From: an uncultured Dehalococcoidia bacterium
GTDB taxonomy: Bacteria; Chloroflexota; Dehalococcoidia; Lucifugimonadales; JAAXIE01
Reading direction: 5' to 3'
Length of the DNA stretch: 64,000 nt
Assembly: GCA_951813255.1 (NCBI GenBank)
Contig: OX638353.1
Span: 992,001 to 1,056,000 of the forward strand
Part shown: positions 8,019-16,685 of the stretch, piece after piece
Numbering within the stretch: position 1 is the stretch's first letter
Layout: each line of letters opens with the position of its first letter
Made by a program: the position numbers and the translations under genes
The notes under the pieces: generated by a model
What the model saw: only the letters and a program-made list of their open reading frames with translations
Told to the model about the DNA's origin: nothing
Databases searched by the model: none

Positions 8019-8837
8019 CTAGCCCTGCAAGTCCCAGCCCAGCCAGTTGCACAGGGCCCGCCCCATGATCAGTTCCTTGTCGCGCTCCGATAGCCAGGGA
8101 AGCTCCTCGGTGAACATGGTCACGCACTGGCTCCATGAGCAGGGCATCCGCGTGATGTCCGTCCCCCAAAACAGCCGGTCCGGGCCGAAGGCATCATAAA
8201 GCTGTCGCAGGTACTGGTGTATGTTGCTGAACGGATACGGGTGGCTGGAGTAGCTCGGCGCTCCCGTCGCCTTCACCGCCACGTTCGGATACCTCGCCAG
8301 TGCCAGCAACTCACCAAGGTTCGCCCAAGCCTCATCATCTGTAGCCCGCCCAGACCTGCCAAGGTGGTCAATGATCAGCTTGAGCCCCGGATGCCTCTCC
8401 GCCACCTGCCCTATCGCCGGTAGCGAGTTCCCAGCCATCAGCGCCACCGGGATCTCCGCCTTCTCTGCCGCTGGCCACAGCCAGTCCATCGTGCCATCCG
8501 TAAGCCACGTCTGTTGGTGTTCCTGCAAAAACGTGAACCGCAGTCCCAGCATCCCTGGCTGGTCCTTCCACCCGTCGATTAGACCCTGACTCTCAGGCTT
8601 GTCCAACGGGAAGTTCCCCAAAATCGACAGCCGGTTCGAGTGCTGCCGCGCCGCCTCCAACGCCAGCGCCCCCGCGTTCGGGTCCCAACTAGGCGGGTGA
8701 ATCACCGCCGCATCCACTCCCCCCTCGTCCATCTCCTTCAACACATCATCCGCCGTGTAGTCCGTCACCTGCCGGTGCACCGCATTCGCCGGCAAATGTC
8801 CCGTCCAGATGTGAATCTGAGCATCAACAACTAGCAT
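8019..8837 (-). CDS. Amidohydrolase family 2 (TIM-barrel) protein
   Basis: A 272-residue metal-dependent hydrolase of the amidohydrolase-2 group. The N terminus LVVDAQIHIW supplies the first metal ligands. ILGNFPLDKPESQGLIDGWK, LKLIIDHLGR and DRLFWGTDITRMP are the successive barrel strands with the central His and the final Asp. This group includes lactonases such as 2-pyrone-4,6-dicarboxylate hydrolase and decarboxylases of aromatic acids. It follows the NYN gene by 10 bases on the same strand, with GAGGAG upstream of its ATG, so the two are probably co-transcribed. Confidence 0.87.
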   Translation of the reverse strand: MLVVDAQIHIWTGHLPANAVHRQVTDYTADDVLKEMDEGGVDAAVIHPPSWDPNAGALALEAARQHSNRLSILGNFPLDKPESQGLIDGWKDQPGMLGLRFTFLQEHQQTWLTDGTMDWLWPAAEKAEIPVALMAGNSLPAIGQVAERHPGLKLIIDHLGRSGRATDDEAWANLGELLALARYPNVAVKATGAPSYSSHPYPFSNIHQYLRQLYDAFGPDRLFWGTDITRMPCSWSQCVTMFTEELPWLSERDKELIMGRALCNWLGWDLQG

Positions 8838-8847
8838 GGCTGCTCCT

Positions 8848-9480
8848 CTATCTCCATCGGATTGGACGAACTATCAGGCGTCCATCCGCTAATGCAATCT
8901 GTTCCGGCATCTGGCTATCTCTGAAAGGCATCCTTCCTATAGTGAAATAAGCACTCGCGACTTCGCGGAGTCGCATTGAGACTCGATTGGGAGGAAAGGC
9001 AACTACCATGCGCTTCCTTGGAAAGCGCTCCTGAATTTTCCATACCGGCCCTGCCAAATCCCCATCTCCGGATATGAGGATAGCAGTGTCAAATGCATCA
9101 TCGTGTGCATCCTCAATCAGCTTTACCGCGATATTGACATCAGTCATCTTCTCTTCGTATGTCATAGCTGCGGTTCCACAAGAATGGCAGCGCTGCTGTT
9201 TCGGTAGAAAGTACCCGTAGTGTATTCGCACATTCGGGAGTGTGGTTAGAGCATCCAGATAAGCCCCTTGCCGTATAGGCTTCGCGGGGTCGTAGGCGTC
9301 TCCAACCACTTTAGCCGTAAAATAGTGGACAATCGCCAAGCTGTAGCCTGTCTGAAGTAACTGCGTGGCGAAAGCATCTAGGTCGAGCCAATAATAGCGT
9401 TTCCAGCCCTTCGATTTGAGACCGTAGTATAAGTTGAAGCCATCTATGTACACCACAACTCGTTGTGAAGAGCTAGCCAT
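8848..9480 (-). CDS. NYN-domain (LabA/DUF88) nuclease-like protein with CxxC knuckle
   Basis: A 210-residue NYN-domain protein, related to PIN nucleases and expected to cleave RNA. VVVYIDGFNLYYGLKSKG gives the first acidic residue (D13), TDVNIAVKL the second (D114), and LISGDGDLAGPV the third and fourth (D139, D141). Between them CHSCG (C98, C101) may be half of a small metal-binding knuckle. All acidic residues of the predicted active site are present. It sits upstream of an amidohydrolase in one transcription unit, an odd pairing for a nuclease. A 5-bp inverted repeat, TTGGT and ACCAA at 9524-9540, lies upstream. It may be a defence or RNA-processing protein. Confidence 0.85.
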   Translation of the reverse strand: MASSSQRVVVYIDGFNLYYGLKSKGWKRYYWLDLDAFATQLLQTGYSLAIVHYFTAKVVGDAYDPAKPIRQGAYLDALTTLPNVRIHYGYFLPKQQRCHSCGTAAMTYEEKMTDVNIAVKLIEDAHDDAFDTAILISGDGDLAGPVWKIQERFPRKRMVVAFPPNRVSMRLREVASAYFTIGRMPFRDSQMPEQIALADGRLIVRPIRWR

Positions 9481-9551
9481 ATGCCTCTTCCGTGTCTCCT
9501 GCAGGGTTTACTTTGAAGGTCAATTGGTGTAACGTACCAATGACCCCCCCA

Positions 9552-9606
9552 AGCGGGTAACGCCGCTGGGCCGACGTCCCCCATCTTACCGGGGGGCGTT
9601 TCTTTT
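9552..9606 (+). terminator. Plus-strand terminator-like double hairpin with no plus-strand gene before it
   Basis: ACGTCCCCC (9574-9582) pairs with GGGGGGCGT (9591-9599; one G-T pair) around an 8-base loop and is followed by TTTCTTTT. A smaller hairpin, AGCGG-N6-CCGCT, lies at 9552-9567. Both neighbouring genes are on the minus strand, so this terminator serves no annotated transcript in its own direction. It could end a small RNA. Confidence 0.55.
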
Positions 9607-9648
9607 GTGGACTAGAACGCCTGTAGTCTCTTGGGGCCCCGCGCCAGA

Positions 9649-11163
9649 TTAGCCTTGCTCGCGCTTCACCGCTGGCGGCGGCGTCACAACCCGCTGCGGC
9701 GTCAACCCCATCCGTCGCAGCCCGTCCAAGTCCATTTCAGGCATCTCCGTATTCAGGAAATGATGCACCCCGTTCGCCAGCTTGTTGTACTCCTCAAACC
9801 AGATGCGGATGCGGCCCCTCCAAGCAGTGAGACCCGCGTTGCTATGAAGCTCGTAAGCTGCTTCTCGCGCATCCATCGACGACCCGATGTGGTCCCAAGT
9901 CAGTTGCAGCAACGCCGACCGCTGCAACGCAGAGTACCCTCCCCCACCGTACGACTCCTCAATCCCCCCAGCCATCTCCTCATCCATCAGGTCGGTGTCC
10001 ACAGGCGCATTCACCAGCGATGATCCCGGAATAGTCCTCAGCACTTCCGACAGGTGTTGGCGCACCTTCAGGGCGTGCACGCTGGCCGATGCAACGTGGA
10101 GCATATTGGGAACGGCATACCCGCTGAACGAAGTTTCCGGCTCCAATTCCGCCGCCGTGATGCAACTGCGCAGCATCTGCACATCCACCAAAAGATCCGT
10201 CAGCAGTTCGACCGCCCCTTGGTTCTCCTTCAGTCCCATCACCTCCGTCACGGCCAGACCTAGCCCCAACGTCACCTCGGCCTTTCCCAGCCAGCCGTAG
10301 ACTTGGTGCCAGTAGAGCCATGCCCCCAGACCGTGGCGGCTATTCAGATTGAACAAGGGCTCAGCGTTGAAAACCCTGTTCCGTGGCACGAACACCTTGT
10401 CCAGCCACATCTGCGCGTCCAACTCGTCGAACCTGCTGCTCAAAGGGGAGAGGAACTTGTTCGGGTGGTGTGCCGAGGGCGAACGGGCTATCAGCTTTAC
10501 GCCGGGATCATTGACCGGAACGATGAACCACAGATAACGCCCGCTCCCCGGTGGCAACTCTTCTCGGCTGGTGATCAGCACATCTTCCGCATAAGGCGAA
10601 GACGTGTGCAGGCCCAGCTTGCCACTGATGACCATTCCCTCATCAGTCTCATCCTCAATGCGCAGCGCAGCCCGTTGTGCAGGGTCCTCCCTCATCCGGT
10701 ACCCGATCACCGTACCACCCGACGCGAACGTCAGAAACCGGCCCGTCCTCGCGATCTCATCCCGGTATTTCCTAGCCGCTGCTATCTCTTCCGGGTACTG
10801 TCCCAACCGTGTCACGACCTCTTGCAGCCCCAGAGCAATCAGGGCCCCATAACACGGGGTGTGAGTGATGTAGCCACCAGTCTCGAAATGGACCGCGTTG
10901 ACCGCCTTGCCCAGCCTGCGCAGATCGTCCGCGCTTCCCGGAGGGATGAATGCCAGAGGTACCCCGGCATGCTTGCTATCAGGTGGTGCTATCAGCCTTT
11001 CCTGCCATTCGGGATCAAGGTGCCGGTCGTACCAAGCAGCGTATTCTGCCACCATGCCCGCGGTTGCCGGGTGCGTCGTGACGTCCTCCACGTCCCCCAT
11101 GCCCAACACCCAGACCCTTCGCCCGTCTCGCAGGCTCTCCCGGTAGTGATTCCCTGATCGCAT
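9649..11163 (-). CDS. 4-hydroxyphenylacetate 3-hydroxylase (HpaB)-family oxygenase
   Basis: A 504-residue protein of the HpaB/PvcC family, FADH2-dependent monooxygenases with an acyl-CoA dehydrogenase fold that hydroxylate phenols ortho to the OH. The start YRESLRDGRRVWVLGMGDVE is the family's usual N terminus. HFETGGYITHTPCYGALIAL, an inner region with EDETDEGMVISGKLGLHTSS, and FVPRNRVFNAEPLFN are also typical. The ATG at 11163, preceded by GAGGGAG, is chosen. The open frame runs on to 11976, but that part is antisense to the divergent Rieske gene and has no homology pattern. An FAD reductase partner is not in the window. Confidence 0.88.
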   Translation of the reverse strand: MRSGNHYRESLRDGRRVWVLGMGDVEDVTTHPATAGMVAEYAAWYDRHLDPEWQERLIAPPDSKHAGVPLAFIPPGSADDLRRLGKAVNAVHFETGGYITHTPCYGALIALGLQEVVTRLGQYPEEIAAARKYRDEIARTGRFLTFASGGTVIGYRMREDPAQRAALRIEDETDEGMVISGKLGLHTSSPYAEDVLITSREELPPGSGRYLWFIVPVNDPGVKLIARSPSAHHPNKFLSPLSSRFDELDAQMWLDKVFVPRNRVFNAEPLFNLNSRHGLGAWLYWHQVYGWLGKAEVTLGLGLAVTEVMGLKENQGAVELLTDLLVDVQMLRSCITAAELEPETSFSGYAVPNMLHVASASVHALKVRQHLSEVLRTIPGSSLVNAPVDTDLMDEEMAGGIEESYGGGGYSALQRSALLQLTWDHIGSSMDAREAAYELHSNAGLTAWRGRIRIWFEEYNKLANGVHHFLNTEMPEMDLDGLRRMGLTPQRVVTPPPAVKREQG

Positions 11164-11203
11164 ACTCCCTCGACTCCCGTACCTGTGCCAAATGACCGGT
11201 GCC

Positions 11204-11289
11204 AGTTTAGCACGGCCCCTCAATACAGGAATGCGCCACAGGAGTGCGCAGGCACAGGAATGCGCCGAGGGCCTGTCTCGGGTTATACT
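11204..11289. promoter_or_regulatory. Divergent promoter region with three 12-bp direct repeats
   Basis: ACAGGARTGCGC occurs at 11225-11236, 11238-11249 and 11254-11265. On the minus strand an extended -10, TGCTAAACT (plus 11204-11212), would serve the HpaB gene. On the plus strand TATACT (11284-11289) would serve the Rieske gene. The repeats cover both expected -35 areas, as a shared operator would (inferred). Confidence 0.55.
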
Positions 11290-11334
11290 CGCCTTCAAAC
11301 ACGCTATGCCCCAAATACGCCGCGGGAGGTCAAT

Positions 11335-12603
11335 GTGCTTACCGACGCTAGGCGACTGGTTGATGTAGACGCAGGAATGGTGGACCGCAGCATCTTCAAC
11401 GACCCCGGCATCTACCAGCAGGAGTTGGAGCAGATATTCGCCCGTTGCTGGCTCCTCCTGTGTCATGAGACGCAGATACCCAACCCCGGCGACTTCATTT
11501 CCGCATGCATGGGCGAAGACCCCGTCCTCGTGACCCGTGGTCAGGACGGCGTCATCCGCGCCTTCCTCAACGTCTGCCGTCACCGCGGCAACCGTGTCTG
11601 CCGTGCCGACTCCGGCAATTCCAACGCCTTTGTCTGTGCCTACCACGGCTGGACCTACGGCACCGACGGTAAGCTGGTCGCCGTTCCCAGCCTCAAGGAG
11701 GCCTATTACGACGAACTCGATACCAGCAAGTGGGGCCTCGTCCCAGTAGCCCAACTGGACACGTACCGCGGCCTCGTGTTCGCCACCTTCGACCCTACAG
11801 CGCCCCCGCTGCTGGAGTACCTCGGTGAGATGGCATGGTACCTCGACACCTTCTTCGACCGCCGAGAGGGAGGCATAGAGGTCTATGGCGGCGTACAGAA
11901 ATGGACGGTGAAGTGCAACTGGAAGGCCCCAGCCGAGAATTTCACCGGCGATGCTTATCACGCCCCTTGGAGCCACCTCTCAGCCATCCTGACCAGCTTC
12001 TCCGCGTCCTCCTCATCCCGTCAGTCCTGGACCGGCAGCGTCCTCACACCGGGCAACGGCCATGGCATCGTCGCCCTCGGCCCCGGTGATGCGGCCGAAG
12101 TTCCGTTGCCCGAGATTGAAGCCTACGAGGAGGAAGTGCGCCCCGAAGTCGTGAAACGGCTGGGCGAACGGATCAACCGTATCAACCCCCTGTTCGGCAC
12201 ATGCTTCCCTAACTTCTCCTTCAACATCGGCCCAGCCCACACCTTCCGAATCTGGCATCCCCGCGGCCCGGACACCTGCGAAATCTGGGTGATGGGCTAC
12301 TACGATAAGGCTGCCCCGCCCCATATCAAGGAGCTTACCCGTCTCAACAGCCTGCGCAGCTTCAGCATGGCGGGCACCTTCGAGCAGGACGACATGGACA
12401 ACTGGGAAGAGGTCACCAAGACCGCCCGCGGCCCCATGAGCCGTCGTCTCCCCTCCCACATCGCAATGGGTCAAGGCCACGACCCATTCAACGAAGAACT
12501 CATGGCCCGCGCCAGCGAGTACCGCATCAGCGAGACCAACCACCGCGCCTTCTACCAGCGCTGGTCCCAGCTAATGTCATCCGATAGCTGGGAGAGCTGC
12601 TAA
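11335..12603 (+). CDS. Rieske non-heme iron oxygenase, large subunit
   Basis: A 422-residue aromatic-ring-hydroxylating oxygenase alpha subunit. The Rieske [2Fe-2S] site is CRHRGNRVC...CAYHGWTYG (C81, H83, C101, H104). The catalytic part has ENFTGDAYHAPWSH, giving N202, D206 and the iron ligands H209 and H214. A later Asp in the DDMDNWEE region probably completes the facial triad. Length is normal. The GTG at 11335 with GGGAGG upstream is chosen over an earlier in-frame start that would run through the promoter repeats. No ferredoxin, reductase or small subunit follows, so electrons must come from elsewhere. It is divergent from HpaB. Confidence 0.88.
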   Translation: MLTDARRLVDVDAGMVDRSIFNDPGIYQQELEQIFARCWLLLCHETQIPNPGDFISACMGEDPVLVTRGQDGVIRAFLNVCRHRGNRVCRADSGNSNAFVCAYHGWTYGTDGKLVAVPSLKEAYYDELDTSKWGLVPVAQLDTYRGLVFATFDPTAPPLLEYLGEMAWYLDTFFDRREGGIEVYGGVQKWTVKCNWKAPAENFTGDAYHAPWSHLSAILTSFSASSSSRQSWTGSVLTPGNGHGIVALGPGDAAEVPLPEIEAYEEEVRPEVVKRLGERINRINPLFGTCFPNFSFNIGPAHTFRIWHPRGPDTCEIWVMGYYDKAAPPHIKELTRLNSLRSFSMAGTFEQDDMDNWEEVTKTARGPMSRRLPSHIAMGQGHDPFNEELMARASEYRISETNHRAFYQRWSQLMSSDSWESC

Positions 12604-12631
12604 GTACGACGCTCCCCTAATACGAGATATC

Positions 12632-12919
12632 GTGTGCGTTAAGTTCTATCGTCAGCGTGAGGCCGAAGCCGACCAGCATTTCCAAGAATGGATGCGGGCA
12701 AATCCTATAGGTTTTGTGTTTAACCACTTCCGCGGTTTGCGTCCTCAGTACAACGTACTGCATCAATTGCCTTGCAGGTCACTTGGCAGTGCTAACGCAG
12801 GGTACGAGAAATTTTGCTGTAGTGATCGGACCTGTATCGAGGCAAGTATCCGCCAAGCCAGAGACGGCGATAGCTGGGTCTTGTGCAGCCACTCAAGCTG
12901 CAGCATAAAGCCTCGATGA
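12632..12919 (+). CDS. Small Cys/His-containing protein of unknown function
   Basis: A 95-residue open frame starting at GTG. The pattern FQEWMRANPIGFVFN, then YNVLHQLPCRSL, and Cys pairs at CCSD and VLCSHSSC resembles a small domain I have seen as stand-alone proteins or tails: a segment like W..ANP.GFV.N followed by Y.VLH..C and a C-terminal Cys. The Cys and His residues may bind zinc. There is no good Shine-Dalgarno sequence, and codon usage is more A/T-rich than its neighbours. It fills most of the gap between the Rieske and amidohydrolase genes. Function is not known. Confidence 0.5.
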   Translation: MCVKFYRQREAEADQHFQEWMRANPIGFVFNHFRGLRPQYNVLHQLPCRSLGSANAGYEKFCCSDRTCIEASIRQARDGDSWVLCSHSSCSIKPR

Positions 12920-12944
12920 ATCCACAAAGAAAGACGTGCTAACC

Positions 12945-13919
12945 ATGGCATCAGCCGACAACCAGCGCATAATCGCCCTCGAAGAGCACTACTGGGACCG
13001 CGAAGTAGCAGCCACCTTCGGCGCAATGGACCCCATGCGCCGCGCATCCGGCATCGAGGAGCGCCTCTTCGACTACAGCGAATTGCGCATCTCCGAAATG
13101 GACGAAGCAGGCATCGACTACCAGGTCCTTTCCCACGGTGCCCCAGCGACCCAGCGTGGTGACGCCGAGACCGCCGTCCGCCTCGCTCGCAACGCCAACG
13201 ACAGGCTGGCCCAGATCGTATCCGCCCACCCCGACCGCTTCGCCGCCTTTGCCTGTCTCCCCACTCCTGACCCAGCGGCCTCAGCTGCCGAATTGGACCG
13301 GTGCGTAAACGAGTTCGGCTTCAGGGGTGCCATGGTCCACGGCCTCACCAACGGCCTATTCCTCGACGACAAGCGCTTCTGGCCCATTTTCGAGCGGGCC
13401 CAAGCCTTGGACGTGCCCATCTACATGCACCCCGCCCAGCCTGACCCAGCGGTAGTAGATGCCTACTATAAGGACTACATAGAGGAGTTCCCAAGCCTGC
13501 TAACCGCGGCCTGGGGATTCACTGTCGAGACTGCCACCCAAGGCATCCGCTTGGTGCTGTCCGGCGTGTTCGACGAGTACCCCAACCTCAAGATCATCCT
13601 CGGTCACTTGGGCGAGGGCCTGCCCTTCCTCGTGTGGCGCATCGATCAAGCCCTCGCCCGCAGAGGCAACCGCGACACCTCATTCTCTTTCCGCGACTAC
13701 TTCAGCAAGCACTTCTGGATTACAACCAGCGGCTTCTTCTCCAACCCCGCCCTGCTGTGCTGCGTCCAGGAGATGGGCGTCGATCGCATCATGTTCTCCG
13801 TCGACTATCCCTTCGTCATGAATAAACCCGCCACCGACTGGATCCCCCACATCCCCCTATCTGCCGAGGACAAGGCAAAGATCCTCCACGGCAATGCGGA
13901 GAAATTGTTGCGTCTATAG
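12945..13919 (+). CDS. Amidohydrolase 2 family protein (aromatic acid decarboxylase-like)
   Basis: A 324-residue protein with the ACMSD/gamma-resorcylate decarboxylase pattern. IALEEHYWD carries the E-x-H metal pair. VPIYMHPAQPDP has the second His, LKIILGHLGEGLPF the third, and MFSVDYPFV the final Asp. Members non-oxidatively decarboxylate hydroxybenzoates (gamma-resorcylate, 5-carboxyvanillate) or hydrolyse related lactones. The ATG at 12945 is preferred over a GTG nine bases earlier. It follows a Rieske oxygenase, suggesting sequential action on an aromatic acid, but that link is inferred. Confidence 0.85.
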   Translation: MASADNQRIIALEEHYWDREVAATFGAMDPMRRASGIEERLFDYSELRISEMDEAGIDYQVLSHGAPATQRGDAETAVRLARNANDRLAQIVSAHPDRFAAFACLPTPDPAASAAELDRCVNEFGFRGAMVHGLTNGLFLDDKRFWPIFERAQALDVPIYMHPAQPDPAVVDAYYKDYIEEFPSLLTAAWGFTVETATQGIRLVLSGVFDEYPNLKIILGHLGEGLPFLVWRIDQALARRGNRDTSFSFRDYFSKHFWITTSGFFSNPALLCCVQEMGVDRIMFSVDYPFVMNKPATDWIPHIPLSAEDKAKILHGNAEKLLRL

Positions 13920-13971
13920 CCGGTACTCAGGAAGTCCCCACGACTTATCCGCCATCTCCTCTGTGGGGCCA

Positions 13972-13980
13972 TGCTAGAAT
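13972..13980 (+). promoter_or_regulatory. Extended -10 promoter of the Uma2 gene
   Basis: TGCTAGAAT lies 24 bases before the ATG at 14005. The same nonamer recurs before the AAA ATPase gene (20836-20844). Confidence 0.5.
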
Positions 13981-14004
13981 CCACTTCAGAGGGGAGGGCG
14001 TTTA

Positions 14005-14703
14005 ATGACCTCAAGAACCACCCACACCACCGCCGTCTTCTACCCGGAAACGGACGGTATGCCCATGCCCGACGCGGAATATCAAAGCACTATGTTTCTG
14101 GAGATTGTTTCCACCTTGGCCACCTACTTCAAGGACCAACCTGGTACTCTGGTAAGTGGCAACACCTTCATTTACTACGAGGAAGGTAACCCCCAGCGCC
14201 GTATGGCCCCGGATTGCTACATTATCTTTGATGCAAACCGGGAGTCCATTGAGCGCAACAACACCTGCCTGTTGTGGGAAATGCCCGGCCCCCCCGCCTT
14301 CATCCTGGAAATCGGCTCCCCCAGTACGGCGCAGACCGACTTGGTGGACAAACGAGATCTGTACGCGCGGCTGGGCATCGGTGAGTACTGGCGCTACGAC
14401 AAGACAGGTGGCGACTTTTACCGTGAACCACTCGTTGGAGAGCACTTGGTCGACGGCGAATACCACCGCTTCGACCTGCATCGCGAACCTGATGGCATGG
14501 TCTGGGCCCACAGCCCCACGCTCAACCTGGACCTCTGCTGGGACGACAGCCGCCTCCACATTTGGGGCCCGGTTGCAGGTCACTGGCTGCTCAACCAGGA
14601 TGAAGAGCACGCGGGAAGACTAGCAGCAGAGGCCGCACGCGCCGCGGCAGAAGCGCGGGTTTTGGAACTGGAAACGGAGTTGCGCCGCCTGCGAGGAGAA
14701 TAA
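14005..14703 (+). CDS. Uma2-family (DUF820) restriction-endonuclease-fold protein
   Basis: A 232-residue Uma2/DUF820 protein. The family core is visible: GTLVSGNTFIYYEEG, RMAPDCYIIFD (the PD part of a PD-(D/E)xK-like site), AFILEIGSPSTAQTDLVDKR (E and K further on) and YARLGIGEYWRYD. The last 40 residues, rich in Ala, Glu, Arg and Leu, look like a coiled coil that may mediate oligomerization. Such proteins are very common in cyanobacteria and Chloroflexota and their biological role is not settled. It is a single gene with its own extended -10 promoter. Confidence 0.88.
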   Translation: MTSRTTHTTAVFYPETDGMPMPDAEYQSTMFLEIVSTLATYFKDQPGTLVSGNTFIYYEEGNPQRRMAPDCYIIFDANRESIERNNTCLLWEMPGPPAFILEIGSPSTAQTDLVDKRDLYARLGIGEYWRYDKTGGDFYREPLVGEHLVDGEYHRFDLHREPDGMVWAHSPTLNLDLCWDDSRLHIWGPVAGHWLLNQDEEHAGRLAAEAARAAAEARVLELETELRRLRGE

Positions 14704-14761
14704 CCCTGAGGTTAGACGTCGAATCTCGATGGCGACGTAGGGGATCGACTCATCTAGAGGT

Positions 14762-15391
14762 CTACAGCGTATTCGTACTACCGCCCCGCCCCACCACAAA
14801 CGTGTCCCGTCGCTCCACGTAGTCCGTGACTAAGCGGGCCAGCGCATCAGGCCTGTCCACGCTTATCACATGCCCAGCATCGTAGACCAGCGACACATTG
14901 ACCAACTGGATACACTCCGCATACACCCGGGCAGCCTCACGGTGCACCAATCGGTCATCCGTCCCGAAGACCACCAGCGTGGGACACTGAATGTCGCCCA
15001 GCCCGCTCTCCAACTCCTCATCATGCGTCGCGTCCACCATCCTCGGACGGATCGCCATCGGCCCCAGCAACACCAGCGCATCCAGCTTGTCCCCAGCCTC
15101 AATCGCCATCCACGCGGCCACATCCGCCGCCCGTGAAGAACCGGCTAGCGTGTAATTGCCATCGGCCAACCCGCCAATAGCTCCTGCCATGCCTCCAGCG
15201 AATTCCTTGGCAGAATCAACCTTCCGGTCCAAGCCAAACGAAAGAGTCCGGTATTCTTGGGACAAAATGCTGGCGACCGGCGCTAGCCCGCCACGCCACC
15301 CGTCCAGCAGTACCACGGTCTCCCCGGTGCCTGCCTCCGTGTAGGGAACACGGACACCGCCAACCTCTACGTACTTCTCTTGCGCTGCCAC
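14762..15391 (-). CDS. Alpha/beta hydrolase
   Basis: A 209-residue compact alpha/beta hydrolase. YVEVGGVRVPYTEAGTGETV is the usual N-terminal strand pair. TLAGSSRAADVAAW contains the nucleophile elbow (G-S-S-R). CPTLVVFGTDDRLVH has the acid strand and YDAGHVISVDRPDAL the catalytic His. It is shorter than typical 260-280 residue members because the cap region is reduced. The gene is 13 bases downstream of an LLM oxidoreductase and is surely in the same transcript. It may hydrolyse the product of that enzyme, for example an ester formed by Baeyer-Villiger-type oxidation (inferred). Confidence 0.85.
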   Translation of the reverse strand: MAAQEKYVEVGGVRVPYTEAGTGETVVLLDGWRGGLAPVASILSQEYRTLSFGLDRKVDSAKEFAGGMAGAIGGLADGNYTLAGSSRAADVAAWMAIEAGDKLDALVLLGPMAIRPRMVDATHDEELESGLGDIQCPTLVVFGTDDRLVHREAARVYAECIQLVNVSLVYDAGHVISVDRPDALARLVTDYVERRDTFVVGRGGSTNTL

Positions 15392-15404
15392 AGCCCGCCG
15401 TCGC

Positions 15405-16511
15405 CTACAATTCCTTGATGCGTGGCAGTACTTCCCTGCCGAACAGGTCGATTTCCTGCATCACTTCTTTGTGGCTGACGCTGGGCTGCTGGAAGAACAA
15501 ATCCACAACCCCCACTCCACACTGGTCCCGGTACTCCTTGATCTGGCGCACCACCGTATCCGGCCCGCCAAAGAAGTTCATGCGCGAAGCCACCCCAGCC
15601 ACATCTCCCGACGGCCCGCCCGCGATCACATTCCGCAAATCAAATTGCTCCCCGGCCCTAGCCGCCTGCGCCGCCTTGGTAATATTCTGAGCAGGAGTCG
15701 ACCCGATCCGGGCTGCCACAGCGCTCTTCGCCCGCTCCATCCACTCCTCCGCCTGCTTGTCCGTCTCCCCCAAGTAGATGTTCCCCCGGAACACCACCTC
15801 ATCTGGAGTCGGAGTCCACCCAGCGTCCTCGCACCAGCTGAAGTACTTGTTCGCGAGCTCCCCCATCATCTCTGGCGGAACAAACGACACTCCCAGCCCC
15901 AGCTTGTTCCTAGCCGCATACTTGGCCGAGTCGTCGCTGCGAGTAGCTACGAATACCGGAGGCAGAGGCTGTTGCACCGGCCGCGGCCACACCGCCACCG
16001 TCCGGAAGTTGTAGTAACGTCCTTCCCATCCAAAGGGCTGTGGCTCCGTCAGCGCCTTCAACACCAAGTCCATCCCCTCCATCAGCCGTCCCCGGCCTTC
16101 CGAGGGGTCCATCGTATACGTCTGGTCCTCCGTCGCAGTTCCCCGCAGGAAACCAATAATCAACCGTCCATTGGTCAGGTTGTCCAGCAGTCCCAGCTCC
16201 TCGGCCACCCGCACCGGGTTGTTCAGCGGCAGCACATGCCCCAGCATCGCGATCTTCACCCGTTTGCACCGCTCCGCCACAGAAGCCGCCATCACCGCCG
16301 GCACCCCCGTCGCAATCCTCCCCGAGTAATGGTGCTCCGAGAAGCTCACCCACTCGAACCCCACCTCCTCCGCAAACTCGCACTCCTCAATCCCCTCTTG
16401 GTAGCTGGCCACCGAGGTTGCCGGGTCATCGTATGCAGGCGGCACAGGCCAGGTCGCCGGAAAATTGTGCTTCCCCGAATAACCCATCGCTCCCAGGTAC
16501 GACGCCTTCAT
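15405..16511 (-). CDS. LLM class flavin-dependent monooxygenase
   Basis: A 368-residue luciferase-like monooxygenase. EFAEEVGFEWVSFSEHHYSG is the classic beta-strand/loop with the catalytic-type EHH. VKIAMLGHVLPLNNPVRVAE follows, and NGRLIIGFLRGT forms the phosphate site. PPVFVATRSDDSAKYAAR is a later strand. This EHH type usually uses FMNH2 supplied by a reductase. It heads an operon with the alpha/beta hydrolase gene 13 bases downstream. Confidence 0.9.
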   Translation of the reverse strand: MKASYLGAMGYSGKHNFPATWPVPPAYDDPATSVASYQEGIEECEFAEEVGFEWVSFSEHHYSGRIATGVPAVMAASVAERCKRVKIAMLGHVLPLNNPVRVAEELGLLDNLTNGRLIIGFLRGTATEDQTYTMDPSEGRGRLMEGMDLVLKALTEPQPFGWEGRYYNFRTVAVWPRPVQQPLPPVFVATRSDDSAKYAARNKLGLGVSFVPPEMMGELANKYFSWCEDAGWTPTPDEVVFRGNIYLGETDKQAEEWMERAKSAVAARIGSTPAQNITKAAQAARAGEQFDLRNVIAGGPSGDVAGVASRMNFFGGPDTVVRQIKEYRDQCGVGVVDLFFQQPSVSHKEVMQEIDLFGREVLPRIKEL

Positions 16512-16607
16512 CCTTCAACCTCCGATAGCAGGTCGGCAACTCCCTAACTCTAGCACTGCATAGGTTCCACTGAAACCCCGCCCATACACAACCCGCCACC
16601 CCCACGC

Positions 16608-16613
16608 TATACT
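16608..16613 (+). promoter_or_regulatory. -10 box upstream of the YtcJ-like gene
   Basis: TATACT lies 72 bases before the chosen ATG at 16686. The -35 region is weak. An SD-like GAGGAGG precedes the ATG. Confidence 0.4.
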
Positions 16614-16685
16614 CCGCTCAACAAACCAACCCCCTTGGCCCGACGGCGCGCCGTGCGCCGCAACTCCACCCAGAGGAGGCCCGCC

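Noticed and set aside
11164..11976. Extension of the HpaB-like frame by 271 residues
   Set aside because: It is antisense to the Rieske gene, crosses the divergent promoter, and shows no homology pattern; ATG 11163 has a good ribosome site.
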